A stretch of 64,000 nt of DNA from Siphonodentalium dalli (taxonomy: Eukaryota; Mollusca; Scaphopoda; Gadilida; Siphonodentaliidae): contig CP136066.1 of the NCBI GenBank assembly GCA_032622095.1, positions 115,281,319 through 115,345,318 of the forward strand, written 5' to 3'. The notes beneath the pieces were generated by a model, which did no database searches, was not told where the DNA came from, and worked only from the letters and a program-made list of their open reading frames with translations. A program made the position numbers and the translations under genes. How positions within the stretch are numbered: position 1 is the first letter of the stretch; each line of letters starts with the position of its first letter. Below are positions 45,678-57,077 of the stretch, piece after piece.

Positions 45678-48604
45678 ACTGGAATCAGCTTGTCCGTCTT
45701 CGTGCATGAAGTGGAGTAATTTGCCTGTTAACTTAACGCACTGAGCTGTCTTTTCCGCATCCATAATATTGGCAACTTAGTGAAATTGCCTAGCTGCTAA
45801 AAAGACGATAAACCGTATATGAACCAAACCAAAATACACTTCCACGTTGATTTCCGGATATCATGATTATTTAGGATTAATGTTTTTATTCAAAGAGCGC
45901 ATCGTGAATTTGTTGCTTAATGTTTCGTCTATACTTCACGCTATTTATGCAAAGGAGCACACTCCGAGTATCACTTTTATTTCGTCATCACGCTTACATA
46001 TCTTTCAAGTTCCAGACTCGGCCTAACCACTTCCCATTCTTAAGGCCGGCGCACTCTAGCCTCTTCCATAATTATAGAAACCATGTTCGCGCAATGGTAC
46101 ACGTACGGTTCTGGCAATATAATGCGAGAACTTTCCGATGAATGGCAACAAGCCATATTTCCGACTAAATCCTGAAAAATTACCCATAATTCTGCTTTGG
46201 TTAAGTGGTCAATTACTTTGGGAATTACTGTATACCGGTATGTGAATGGAGCAGAATTTATTCACGGCATGCATGGCTGTACCAAACATGATCATATATT
46301 AAACAGTGATGAATAGTAATAAATAGCAATAGTTAGTTAAAGTTTAACAGTCTCCCAGTCAACAGAGGTATTTCCCGGCAGTATGAACATGATCAATCAT
46401 GTGATTGAAATAGTCCAGCAGGTATGGTGTCTATTTATGGATGAGGTTATTTCTGAGCGAAGCGGAAATGGCCGAGTCGTTGAGAATGAACACAATCATC
46501 AAAATGGCCCGTTTTCCTAATAACAATGCAAGGCTCTGCATGCACATGATTTATACCTTATATGTTCGTCCATGGTTATTCAGCCGTCCGGACCTGGAAC
46601 ATTGGTGATAAACACCTGAGGAATATTCCCATACACGACAACGAAACATGTTTGTTTTGTCCAGGACATATACATTAATTGTTCGATATAGTCATTTCTG
46701 GAGGGGTTTGTCTGGGGGAGGGGGGGGGGGGGTATAGTATATCAGACAAACAAAGACCTGCCAAGACCGGAACACACCCATATGAAAAAGTGCGTGGGTG
46801 CTATATACCCTCGTATACTAGGATATAAATCTGGTGTACTTTCATATAGTATACCGGCATATTATCCTAGTGCCCCAGTACGTACCCAAGTATACCAAGC
46901 ATGTTGTACCTCTACCACGGTAGTACCAGGTTACTTTACCATGGTAGTACCATGGCATGGTACTTACCATGACACTGACACGAGCGATAATTCTATTTCA
47001 CAATAGTACTGTAAGCACATTACGCATTTGAGAGGTATTTTTTGTTTTTTTGGGAGAAGCAAATCATAATTTGTTGATAAGGAATATATATATAGTCAAA
47101 TTATAATGCATGAAGTAGTAACTGGCAACACAAGATATTAAAGTTCCCGCAAAACTCACTTCTTAAAGAAATGAGCAGTTCCATTTTCCATATTTATTTC
47201 ACAATAACTTACTGGTACGGTAGTATTGACTAAATATTCCTCTCCAGAAACACACATTGTTTTAATATAAGCATTTTCACTTGAGCACATAACGGGTACT
47301 GATAATGTGAATGATAATTTAGAAGAGAAACAAAATTCCAAACTTTTATTCGTGGACATATTTCGGAAGTGCAACCCACAACTCTGCCGTTCTCATCTCT
47401 ATATGTATTTCCTATAGATTATAAAACACTGTATACACGATTTCGGACACATAATTTAAACTAGACTGATCATGCAGGTTTCGTACTGTACTCTTTCTGG
47501 TGGAACTACCAACAGTGTTCGCACTGCCTAAAGTGTAACCGTACTTGTTAGGATGGATGAAGATCTTGTCCATATTGGTTATTTGAAACAGGAACGTGGC
47601 TATAGAGAGCATCAGCTGGGGTGTCTAACTTAGAATATCAAACTGCACCCAGCCGCCCCTGAACCAGATCCAAACGTATATCCTGGAAATTCCATTTGCC
47701 CTTTGTTTAGAATTTTTCATCTGGTAGCTGAATCTTTCAAATTGTTGGAAATTCCAACCTGACGCCCTTGAAATTTGTTCAACTCATGGCAACTTCAGTC
47801 CAAAAATATTTTGACCCATACAAGTAGGAAAACATTTTACTGGTTTAACTATTATAGAAAGAAAAAATAATCATATTGGTACGAAATTTACAACCGATAT
47901 TGTGATACATCAACGTTCCAACAATACAGTTGAACATGTTTACCAACTTTCTGGAGTTCGAGACACCATCAACCCCTTCCCTCCTGTCGCCACGTCCCTG
48001 ATTGGAAACTGCACATGATCATCCAAAACCCACATGAAGCGCGCAGGTGTCAAGTTTCCAAAGTGTATACATGGTGCAATTTCGTGGATACCATTATGCA
48101 TTCGGCAACGTTAATCTGGTTATTTGATGGTGTTATATAGAGTTGGTTACACGACGATAGCCATTGGGGAATTGAACGTGTCCGGGCAGCTGGGCCGGGT
48201 GTATAAAACATTGACCGCCTCTTGGCCGACCCACGTAAAGTCATGTTATTGCATTACTTGTCTATCTATGCGTCTATCTTATTATAAATGGCGATAAACC
48301 AATTCATCACTCTGTCTGGCGATGATATAACTTGTAATGTCCATACAGATGTACATTTTGGACATGTTATGAGAATTGTGATTTGTCCCGACACGTATAA
48401 GTTTCGCACGTTGACGCCTTACCAAACCCAAACGCCATGCATGTGACACTCGCCTTATAATAGGCCAACATAAGGCGTCCGTATAGTCTATCGGTTGAAA
48501 CGATGATAAGCCGCAATAACAACAACAAAATCTCACAACACAACCTATTTTGGGAATTGGAATAAAATTGGAAACTGTCCATTCTTCTCTCAAATTATAT
48601 ATTC
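45678..48604. other. Intergenic/intronic stretch, no gene seen
   Basis: No gene is supported. There is a G-run near 46720-46732. 46795-46975 is crowded with GTACC, GGTAC and CCATGG palindromic words. About 47740-48000 loosely resembles 2990-3320. Confidence 0.4.
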
Positions 48605-48790
48605 ACCAAAGAGCGAGTTGCTCTCCTGGTTCATCTGAACCTTAAAGTTTTCACAACCATCGTCATTGCGACCTTTTATGTTTATATATTTCTATATAAT
48701 TATGATCATAAATATGTGTAACTATGTATGTTCTTAATACCATTGTCCTATAATATGGTGACAGAATTAAATACTGATACTGAAATCATA
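48605..48790 (+). mobile_element. Severely 5'-truncated LINE 3' end
   Basis: AAAGAGCGAGTTGCTCTCCTG matches the last coding bases of the LINE at 3-1295 (AAGAGCTAATTGCTCTCCTG near 1270). It is followed by a similar AT-rich UTR and a GAATTAAATACTGATACTGA tail. Confidence 0.65.
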
Positions 48791-50819
48791 CTTCCCGAAT
48801 GTACAGAAATTAGGCTACGCATGTAGATGAGTAACCGGCTTATCGATGCAAAACATGTAATAAGACATTTCATCCAGAAACTTGATGAAGTACGCAATGT
48901 AGTTCTAACTTCTAAGTTATATTCTTCTACTGACTATAGCTATTGGAAACACAAATAACCCCCGGTTGACGATGACTGAATTACATCTTATGGCAGATGC
49001 CATATTCATGATCTTCGCTGTATAGACGGTGGTAATGTCACACATATACCTAATGTTGCACCACACAGTCCTGTGTGCATTATATTATTACATCTGTAAT
49101 CATGTTATATAAAAAATGTTCTTTTGTGTCTGCTTTTTGTTGACATTTAATAGTAATTGAAGCAATCTTTTGCTTTAACATGAAAGTTCCATGTGATATA
49201 ATGCTTTAACATATATATAGAGCGGATCGAGTGACCCGGACATTGTATGCTTCGACAGCTTTATATTGTTAAACTGTTCATAAAACGCACAGCGACAACT
49301 GAACTATTCGATAAACGTTTTGCTTCCTGATTTGCAATGTCTACTTATCGCACCGCCATGGTCTATCAACTTAGAGATATGCAGCGTCTAAATATAGTGC
49401 ATTAGACATAAGTATAGATTTATCTGTGCTATCCGACTTTACATGGTCGGCTGCTGTATTGTGACAGTTGGTATTTGCTCGCTAAACAACAATGGGTCGA
49501 GAGCGGCCCAATGATAACCGTCGTCTGTTGCGGACATCCATGGTTTATCCAATCGATTAGCGACTAGCATAATGGCATTAAGACAAATGGTGTTCTCGAG
49601 TACCCGGGAATCCATTCTTATCATATTGATGACTGTGATGCGAGTCACCGGGTAAATCATATATAATTGTAGGGTAATATTCACACGATTGATCGCAAGA
49701 ATGATTGCTGGTCTGTTTCCAATGCTACTGCATGCAATAGTAGACAGGCAATCTTGCTGAATTGGGCATCAAATGCCACCCATACAGCACGTTCAAAGTC
49801 AAATATATAATATACCAAAAACAGGTTAGACCACCAGCACCGACTGCAAAATTGCATCCTATATGTTGGCAATCACATGTTAACTATTAAAAAGTCAGGG
49901 AGCAGGGAAGGGGGTCGAGACAAAATTTGCAGACACAGGGTCGAAAAAAAATAAGTTTCGCTACCTGACCTCCCACCCTCTGTGGATTTTTTTTTTCTTT
50001 TTTTCACGCCAACTTTTTGGGGCCCACTCCCCAAAAATTAGTAAATAAATCAGAATATGAAACAAAATTACATCAGCCTGGTTCTGTCTAACAATTACTA
50101 TTTACCAAATTCCAACATATTAATTTCAATCCAAAACAGTGGAATAATAGCAGCATGATATATAAAACAAAAAACAGTTTCCATGCATAGGTATCTGCTT
50201 CCCATCGTTTTGCCAACATTGAAATACTTTTGAGTGAATATATAATGATATGCATTATGTATGGGGATTTCATCTTAGGCCCTACAACATTTGCCTCACA
50301 ATTCTAATGGTGGATGTCTAATACTTCGTTATAATTGTATACTGTTGACATGCTGATGTCACATATTGTCATTCAAAATGGGCTTTTATTTTTTATATGT
50401 GTAGCCATGGCATGTATAGGACTGTGGTATATACATGCTTATTGTCTAAAATATCGACGAACAGAAATACCGAGTTTAAATAAGACATTGATAGCCACTG
50501 CATGAAGTACAAGTAATAGTATTGGGACTGGAATATAGGTTAAATAATATTATGTTAATGCCTGTACCTTAGAAATGAAATTATATGAATTGTTGCTTGA
50601 AGTAGCTGTACAAATCAGTCAACCCAATAGCTACACATCTGGGCTACATGTACATGCGATATAAGCACGAGTCTCCAGCCCGTTGAAGCATACAGTGTGC
50701 GATGAAGCGTGCGGTGTGCTATGGTCTCCTGTTTCCGCCACATTCGTTTTCCCCTTCCTTCGCTTCATTCTTTTGTTTTTATGTTTACCCATACCTTAGT
50801 ATGATAAACATAGTGTCGT
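48791..50819. other. Intergenic/intronic stretch, no gene seen
   Basis: No gene is supported. About 50130-50240 is an inverted, diverged match to about 44590-44700 (shared CAATGTTGGCAAAA and GGGAAGCAGATACCTAT). Confidence 0.4.
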
Positions 50820-51070
50820 TGCCCGGATTGACCACTCGTCGTTCGTCCGTCTGTCTGTCTGTCTGTCCGTATGTCTGTCTGTCTGTCCGTAGTAATGCGA
50901 TAACTCAAACATTTTCTATCCGATCGAAACCAAATATGGGTTTCTCAGCCCAAAATACAGATCGAGTCCGAATATGGGTTTGATCCGATTAATTTTAAAG
51001 GAGTTATGACCCTTTTTCAAGATTTTTTTTTTTTTTTTTTTTTTTTAAATTCAATTTTTTTAGATTTAGC
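50820..51070 (+). repeat. Dispersed repeat: GTCT/GTCC run and GATAACTCAAAC segment
   Basis: A CGTCCGTCTGTCTGTCTG run (50846-50890) precedes GCGATAACTCAAAC and CGATCGAAACCAAAT. A poly(T) tract follows (about 51026-51046). The layout resembles the 174-bp repeat units at 33290-34020, but the sequence is not identical. Confidence 0.55.
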
Positions 51071-52020
51071 TCCTTGCTAAATTTAGCATATACAAATATT
51101 AAATTTTGTTTGAACTTTAATAACAATAACAAAATAAAAATAATAATAAAAAAAAAATGACACTTTAATTTATTTTAGTTTTATACGATTAATTAGGTGT
51201 GATATCCTGTTTTGAAAATATGAAGATTTTATTGCAATAGTTTCATGTAATATAATGATATCAATACATTACCATGTGATCATACAACAAGCTACTTGTA
51301 AAACATTGTAATGTGTGAAACCATTCAAATGAGGGCTAACTTACTTTCTTTTATATGAACGATTTAGTGGTCATTGGGGCCAGCATCCCCATCATATTAT
51401 GTCTGTATAACATTATATAGATAATACTTTTGAATTGTATAAACTACATATATTTTTGAAAACCATACACCCCTGTTATGAAACACTTAATCTTATTTAA
51501 TACACAGGTCAGATCTGATCTTATATCTGTCCATGTTTGATAAACAAATAACTGGGGAGAATGGGGGAAGGGGGGGGGGGCTAATTAAAGTACTATTTAA
51601 ATACGAGATGGCATTCCCTACATATATGTCGTTCTAAGCAGTCTGGCTTGTCAACAATTATAATTTCTCTTTAGAAGTGAATAATAAATTTTGTATGTCA
51701 AAAGTGGCAAAGATAGGGATTTATCACTTTTGCTTCCAATGAGTTAACTTAAACTCCTAAACATGTCCTCCGAAATCACTAAACCATTGGATCTCACAGT
51801 GAGAGGTCCTTGTGTGAATAGGGACAGAGTTATGAGATTTAAAACTACTCCTCCCCAACCCAAATACTTTAACCCTTTCTTAAGACAAATTATTTGAGCT
51901 TTTGATTTCAAGTTGGGTACTGATATATGGATTAATTCCTGTGATCATATCTTTGACAAATTATCAGTTATGGCTAGTCGCTATCGCCAAGGTATGTGTT
52001 AAACATCTGCCGATCGTGAT
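51071..52020. other. Intergenic/intronic stretch, no gene seen
   Basis: No gene is supported. A G-run lies near 51571-51580. Confidence 0.4.
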
Positions 52021-52555
52021 CGGCCTCTCGTTTGTTTTCGCTTCCTTCGGTTTCTTTCACAAAGGGAGCGAAAAAATAAAACAAGAAAGCGAAAAATTCA
52101 GACGACGAAAGCGCGAAAAAACGTCATTGTTTTTTTTTTCTTCCTTCATGTTCCTTCGTGCATTTTGTTGTCTTTTCGCTTTCTGTTGTTCCTTCACTTG
52201 CTTCGCGAAGTATCCAAAGCAATCGAAGGAACCACCGAAAACCAACAACAACAACCAAGAAAAAACTTTATCTTGGTTTTTGGTTGTGGTTGTTGGGTTT
52301 CGGTGGTTCCTTTGCTAGTTTCGGATACTTCGCGAAGCATGCGAAGGAACCGTCGAAACCGAAAAAAAACGAAGCAAGCGAAATAACAATCATTTGATTT
52401 TTTCGCTTACTTCGTTTGAGTTTTTCGCTTCCTTCGATTCCTTCGTGGCAAAGGAACCGAAATAATTGAGATTATTTCGCTTGCTTCGCCGCGAATGAAC
52501 CGAAGCAAGCGAAAAAATCCAAACAAGGAAGCGAATGAAGCGAAAAACGTATGTG
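52021..52555. repeat. GAAGCAAGCGAA-rich tract with a 57-bp-arm hairpin
   Basis: CGAAG, GAAGC and GCGAAAAA words and their complements alternate through about 530 bp. Within it, 52201-52257 pairs with the reverse complement of 52281-52337 (50 of 57 matches, both starting CTTCGCGAAGTATCC when read inward). The tract lacks stops in several frames because of composition; those frames are not reported as genes. Confidence 0.8.
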
Positions 52556-52939
52556 GTGGGAAAAGGACACCATAGTGTTATCTGGTCACTAATATAAATA
52601 ATTCATAAATATATTGATTGGAAAAAATTTGCATCACACATTTTGTCCAACATCGAACGACCCAGTCTGTGTTTGGACTATCTGCAATCACCCTCCCTGA
52701 CATACGAAGCCAAAAGTAAGCTCTTCCACATTCATGTGTGATGAGAGAAAGTAGAAACTAAAACAACAAGCATACATTGTTTTTAGGAAAGAATTATTTG
52801 ATATTGCTTACAATCTTAACATGGACTTTAAAAACATGGAACGATGGTAATAAATTCATTTCCATGAATGCGCAGATGTATCACGAAGTCACCCCCATGG
52901 TTGAACATAACACCCCGAGGAATTTCAGATCCCTTACTA
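52556..52939. other. Short stretch, no gene seen
   Basis: Nothing supportable; it ends where the first plus-strand Helitron begins. Confidence 0.4.
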
Positions 52940-53626
52940 TCTATTATATATTTTGGAAGATCTGTGTGTGTGTCTGTCTGTGTGTGTGTTCGCGATGGAC
53001 TCGATAACGGCCGACCCGATTTCGATGAAACTTGGTATGTGGGGGTATTTTCCTCGGGAAGTGGCATAGGCCTATTAATTTTCAGATCCGAGCTCAACTT
53101 TTCACGTGCCGAGGTCAAATCTGTTTTTACGCCGTTTTGCGCTAATATATTTCAGTTCGGTGCTCACAAATCGATTCGATATAGCGCGAATAATAAATTG
53201 CCAGTGGCGCTTCATCTTTCCAATGATGTATCACACGCCTGTGTACGTTTAAAGTTTCTACCTTAATTATCGGGAAGAACGCAGGACCATGCTTCGCTCA
53301 TCGAAAAACATTGCGTAAATATATTACGCCATCAACAGATCGTGACGTGATCGCGTTAACTCTTAACCGGCCGATGTCGCGTTAACTCATCACCGGCCGA
53401 GGTATTCGCAAATGACATTGGGCTATATATCTCGAAAACGGGTGGAGCTATCGACTTGAAATTTGGTATGTGAATGTATCTTGCCCCGGATACGAATGTT
53501 ATCGGGTCGCCGAGCCCATGCGACGCCAGCTTCGCGCATGCGCAGACCAGATCTCGAAAACGGGTGGAGCTATGGACTTGAAATTTGGTTTTTGAATAGC
53601 CCGGACGAAGTCGGGTCACCTTCTAG
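52940..53626 (+). mobile_element. Helitron-like element, ~690 bp
   Basis: The start TCTATTATATATTTTGGAAG follows an A. The end carries the hairpin CCCGGACGAAGTCGGG, then TCACCTT and CTAG before a T. The order is a GT-rich patch, CGATGGACTCGATAACGGCC, GCACGTGAAAAGTTGA in complement, and CGCGTTAACTC repeats. There is no Rep or helicase frame, so it is non-autonomous. Confidence 0.85.
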
Positions 53627-53638
53627 TATATATATATA

Positions 53639-54204
53639 TCTCATATATATTTTGAAGACCTCTGTTTGTTTGTCTGTCTGTCTGTATGTTTGTCTGTCAT
53701 TTATACAAATCTGCGATTCTCGACCGATCGTGACGAAACTTGGTACGTGTGTGTAGTTTGACCAGGCGGTGGACGTTGTCGTATTGGCGGGCCCGTGCGG
53801 CGCCCGCTTCGCGCATGCGCAGACGAGATCTCGGAAACGGGTGGAGCTATCGACTTGAAATTTGCTATGTGAATGTATCTTGCCCCGGATACGAATTTTA
53901 TCGTGTCGCCGAGCCCGTGCGACGCCAGCTGCGCGCATGCGCAGACGAGATCTCGGAAACGGGTGGAGCAATCGACTTGAAATATGGTATGTGAATGTAT
54001 CTTGCCCCGGATACGAATTTTATCGGGTCGCCGAGCCCGTGCGACGCCAGCTTCGCGCATGCGCAGACCAGATCTCGGAAACGGGTAGAGCTATCGACTT
54101 GAAATTTTGTTTTTGAATAGCCCGGACAACGTCGGGCTGGGTAGAGCTATCGACTTGAAATTTGGTTTTTGAATAGCCCGGACAACGTCGGGCTCATCGG
54201 CTAG
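53639..54204 (+). mobile_element. Helitron-like element with 122-bp-type repeats
   Basis: It starts TCTCATATATATTTTGAAGA and ends AGCCCGGACAACGTCGGGCT-CATCGG-CTAG before T. A GTTT/GTCT run follows the start; then come about three GCGCATGCGC-bearing repeat units. A duplicated hairpin-bearing block lies near 54100-54200. It is the inverted counterpart of 26177-26690. Confidence 0.82.
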
Positions 54205-54928
54205 TCTATTATATATTTTCGAAGATCTGTGTGTGTGTGTGTGTGTCTGTCTGTGTGTGTGTTCGCGATGGACTCGATAACGGCCGACCCGATTTCGATG
54301 AAACTCGGTATGTGGGGGGTATTTTCTGTCGGGAAGTGGCATAGGCCTATTAATTTTCAGATCCGAGCTCAACTTTTCACGTGCCGAGGTCAAATCTGTT
54401 TTTACGCCGTTTTGCGCTAATATATTTCAGTTCGGTGCTCACAAATCGATTCGATATAGCGCGAATAATAAATTGCCAGTCATATAATTTGCACGGTTAG
54501 AATCTGTGGCGCTTCATCTTTCCAATGATGTATCACACGCCTATGTACGTTTAAAGTTTCTACCTTAATTATCGGGAAGAACACAGGACCATGCTTCGCT
54601 CATCGAAAAACATTGCGTAAATATATTACGTCATCAACAGATCGTGACGTGATCGCGTTAACTCTTAACCGGCCGATGTCGCGTTAACTCATCACCGGCC
54701 GAGGTATCCGCAAATGACATTGTGCTATATATCTCGAAAACGGGTGGAGCTATCGACTTGGAATTTGGTATGTGTATGTATCTTGCCCCGGATACGAATT
54801 TTATCGGGTCGCCGAGCCCGTGCGACGCCAGCTTCGCGCATGCGCAGACCAGATCTCGGAAACGGGTGGAGCTATGGACTTGAAATTTGGTTTTTGAATA
54901 GCCCGGACGAAGTCGGGTCACCTTCTAG
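54205..54928 (+). mobile_element. Helitron-like element, 724 bp
   Basis: It begins TCTATTATATATTTTCGAAG directly after the previous element's CTAG and ends with the CCCGGACGAAGTCGGG hairpin and CTAG at 54925-54928. It is nearly identical to the next unit and to 52940-53626. Confidence 0.87.
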
Positions 54929-55662
54929 TCTATTATATATTTTTGGAAGATCCATGTGTGTGTCTGTCTGTGTGTGTGTTCGCGATGGACTCGATAACGG
55001 CCAACCCGATTTCGATGAAACTTGGTATGTGGGGGTATTTTCTGTCGGGAAGTGGCATAGGCCTATTAATTTTCAGATCCGAGCTCAACTTTTCACGTGC
55101 CGAGGTCAAATCTGTTTTTACGCCGTGTTGCGCTAATATATTTCAGTTCGGTGCTCACAAATCGATTCGATATAGCGCGAATAATAAATTGCCAGTCATA
55201 TAATTTGCACGGTTATAATCTGTGGCGCTTCATCTTTCCAATGATGTATCACACGCCTGTGTACGTTTAAAGTTTCTACCTTAATTATCGGGAAGAACGC
55301 AGGACCATGCTTCTCTCATCGAAAAACATTGCGTAAATATATTACGCCATCAACAGATCGTGACGTGATCGCGTTAACTCTTAACCGGCCGATGTCGCGT
55401 TAACTCATCGCCGGCCGATGTATCCGCAAATGACATTGGGCTATATATCTCGGAAACGGGTGGAGCTATCGACTTGAAATTTGGTATGTGAATGTATCTT
55501 GCCCCGGATACAAATTTTATCGGGTCGCCGAGCCCGTGCTTCGCAGAATTTTATCGGGTCGCCGAGCCCGTGCATGCGCAGACCAGATCTCGGAAACGGG
55601 TGGAGCTATGGACTTGAAATTTGGTTTTTGAATAGCCCGGACGAAGTCGGGTCACTTTCTAG
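54929..55662 (+). mobile_element. Helitron-like element, 734 bp
   Basis: It begins TCTATTATATATTTTTGGAA immediately after CTAG and ends at CTAG 55659-55662, followed by T. It has a small internal duplication of the TTTTATCGGGTCGCCGAGCC segment near 55515 and 55548. Confidence 0.87.
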
Positions 55663-55670
55663 TATATATA

Positions 55671-56700
55671 TATAGCGACTTATGGCTCAAAATACATCAA
55701 CACTGTTCTATCAAAAACTGGGAACCCTTTCTGGCGCGACGTTCTTTTGGCTTGGAAGAGTTGCTTGAAAAATATGCCGAACGATAACTCACCCCTAGTG
55801 ACTCAGACTGTTTGGAACCACGATGAACTCCGAATGAATAAAGACGCAATAAATAGTAGCGAGTGGAACGAAAAGGGCATCTTATTTATAAACGATCTTA
55901 TCACACCAGGAAATAAACTGCACACACTCGAAAGTTTCACCGCCAAATTTGACATACCCACCACTTTATTGACATTGCAAAGTGTCAACACGCATGTCCG
56001 CATTTTATCAAAACAGACGAAAAAAGATCTCACTATATAGCACTGAGACCCCCTTCATTCCAAACAATATTCACCTGCTAACAAAAAGTAAACATGGATG
56101 TAAGGATTTTTACAACCTCCTTATCTCAGACAATGGTCAATTCCCACTGTGTGTATCAACATGGAAAAGAGATCTGGGACCTAATATAACCACAAATTCA
56201 TGGTCTCATATATTATCATCGCCATTCAATTATATGCGAGACTCTATATACAATGGTTTCAATATCGGATAAATACACGTATTTTGGGAACCAAAAGGTC
56301 GCTATTTCTTAGACGATATAGCTGTAACCGGTGTAATTTAGCTGAGGACATTGCCCACATATTCTATGAATGCTCTGCCGTAAAACTATTCATAAATGAC
56401 ACACAAAAATGGCTGGATGAACACAAGCTGGACATCTCTATCACTCATATCAATATAATTTTCGGCCTTCCCCGCCAGCAAAATTTCAGTGTCAAAAATG
56501 TATTTCTGACATTGCTTAAATATTACATATACAAAACCAAATTTGACCCCGATACCTTATCCCTGAAATCTTTTCTACGTGAACTTGATGAGAGATACCG
56601 CTTAGAGAAATATATAGCACTAAAGAGATATATCCTTAACGACTTCGAATTTGAATGGTGTGAGATATACCTTGCCCTGACAGGCTGTCAAGTACTTTGA
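55671..56700 (+). pseudogene. L1/Tx1-like LINE, C-terminal fragment of ORF2
   Basis: Three plus-strand frames follow each other: 55717-56040, about 56020-56200 and about 56200-56700. Signatures of the C-terminal part of L1/Tx1-type ORF2 are NPFWRDVLLAWKS, WNEKGILFINDLI, INTRILGTK, CNRCNLAEDIAHIFYEC (zinc-finger-like) and the following KYYIYKTKF segment. Two frame changes (near 56020 and 56200) break it, and the endonuclease and RT core are missing by 5' truncation. It starts within about 10 bp of the Helitron end at 55662. This is a different LINE lineage from the others in the window. Confidence 0.8.
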
Positions 56701-57077
56701 GGACAAATAACTATTTGTGATTATGTTCGTTTTTTCACTTGTTGATGGTTGGTCGAATTAACGCTATATAAATTCCGGGCACGGATAGAGACATTTTTTG
56801 TCATATCGGAGACTATAAATTACATGTATATTTAAAAGCATACAAAACGATTTCTGGTGACATTCCAGTCATAAACATAGTCTGTGTAATCAAAAACACG
56901 CACGAGGTGTCTTCGATTTTGAACGTGTGTAAGGCGTGTGTAAGTTGCGAGCGAAAGTCCCCCTCCCGAAAATACCAGGACATTATTTTTGTTATTGTCA
57001 TTATGCTGTATTTTAAATATATGAATATGTTCATGTATATATTGTCAATAAAGAATAAAAAAAAATTAAAAAAATTC
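56701..57077 (+). mobile_element. L1/Tx1-like LINE 3' UTR with poly(A) signal and A-rich tail
   Basis: AATAAAGAATAAAAAAAAA at about 57048-57066 supplies a polyadenylation signal and tail. This is consistent with an L1-type 3' end rather than the short-repeat tails of the other LINEs. Confidence 0.7.

Noticed and set aside
51902-52397. Three overlapping plus-strand frames and a minus-strand frame of 65-138 residues
   Set aside because: They lie in the GAAGC-rich inverted-word tract that lacks stop codons by composition, and no domain is visible.
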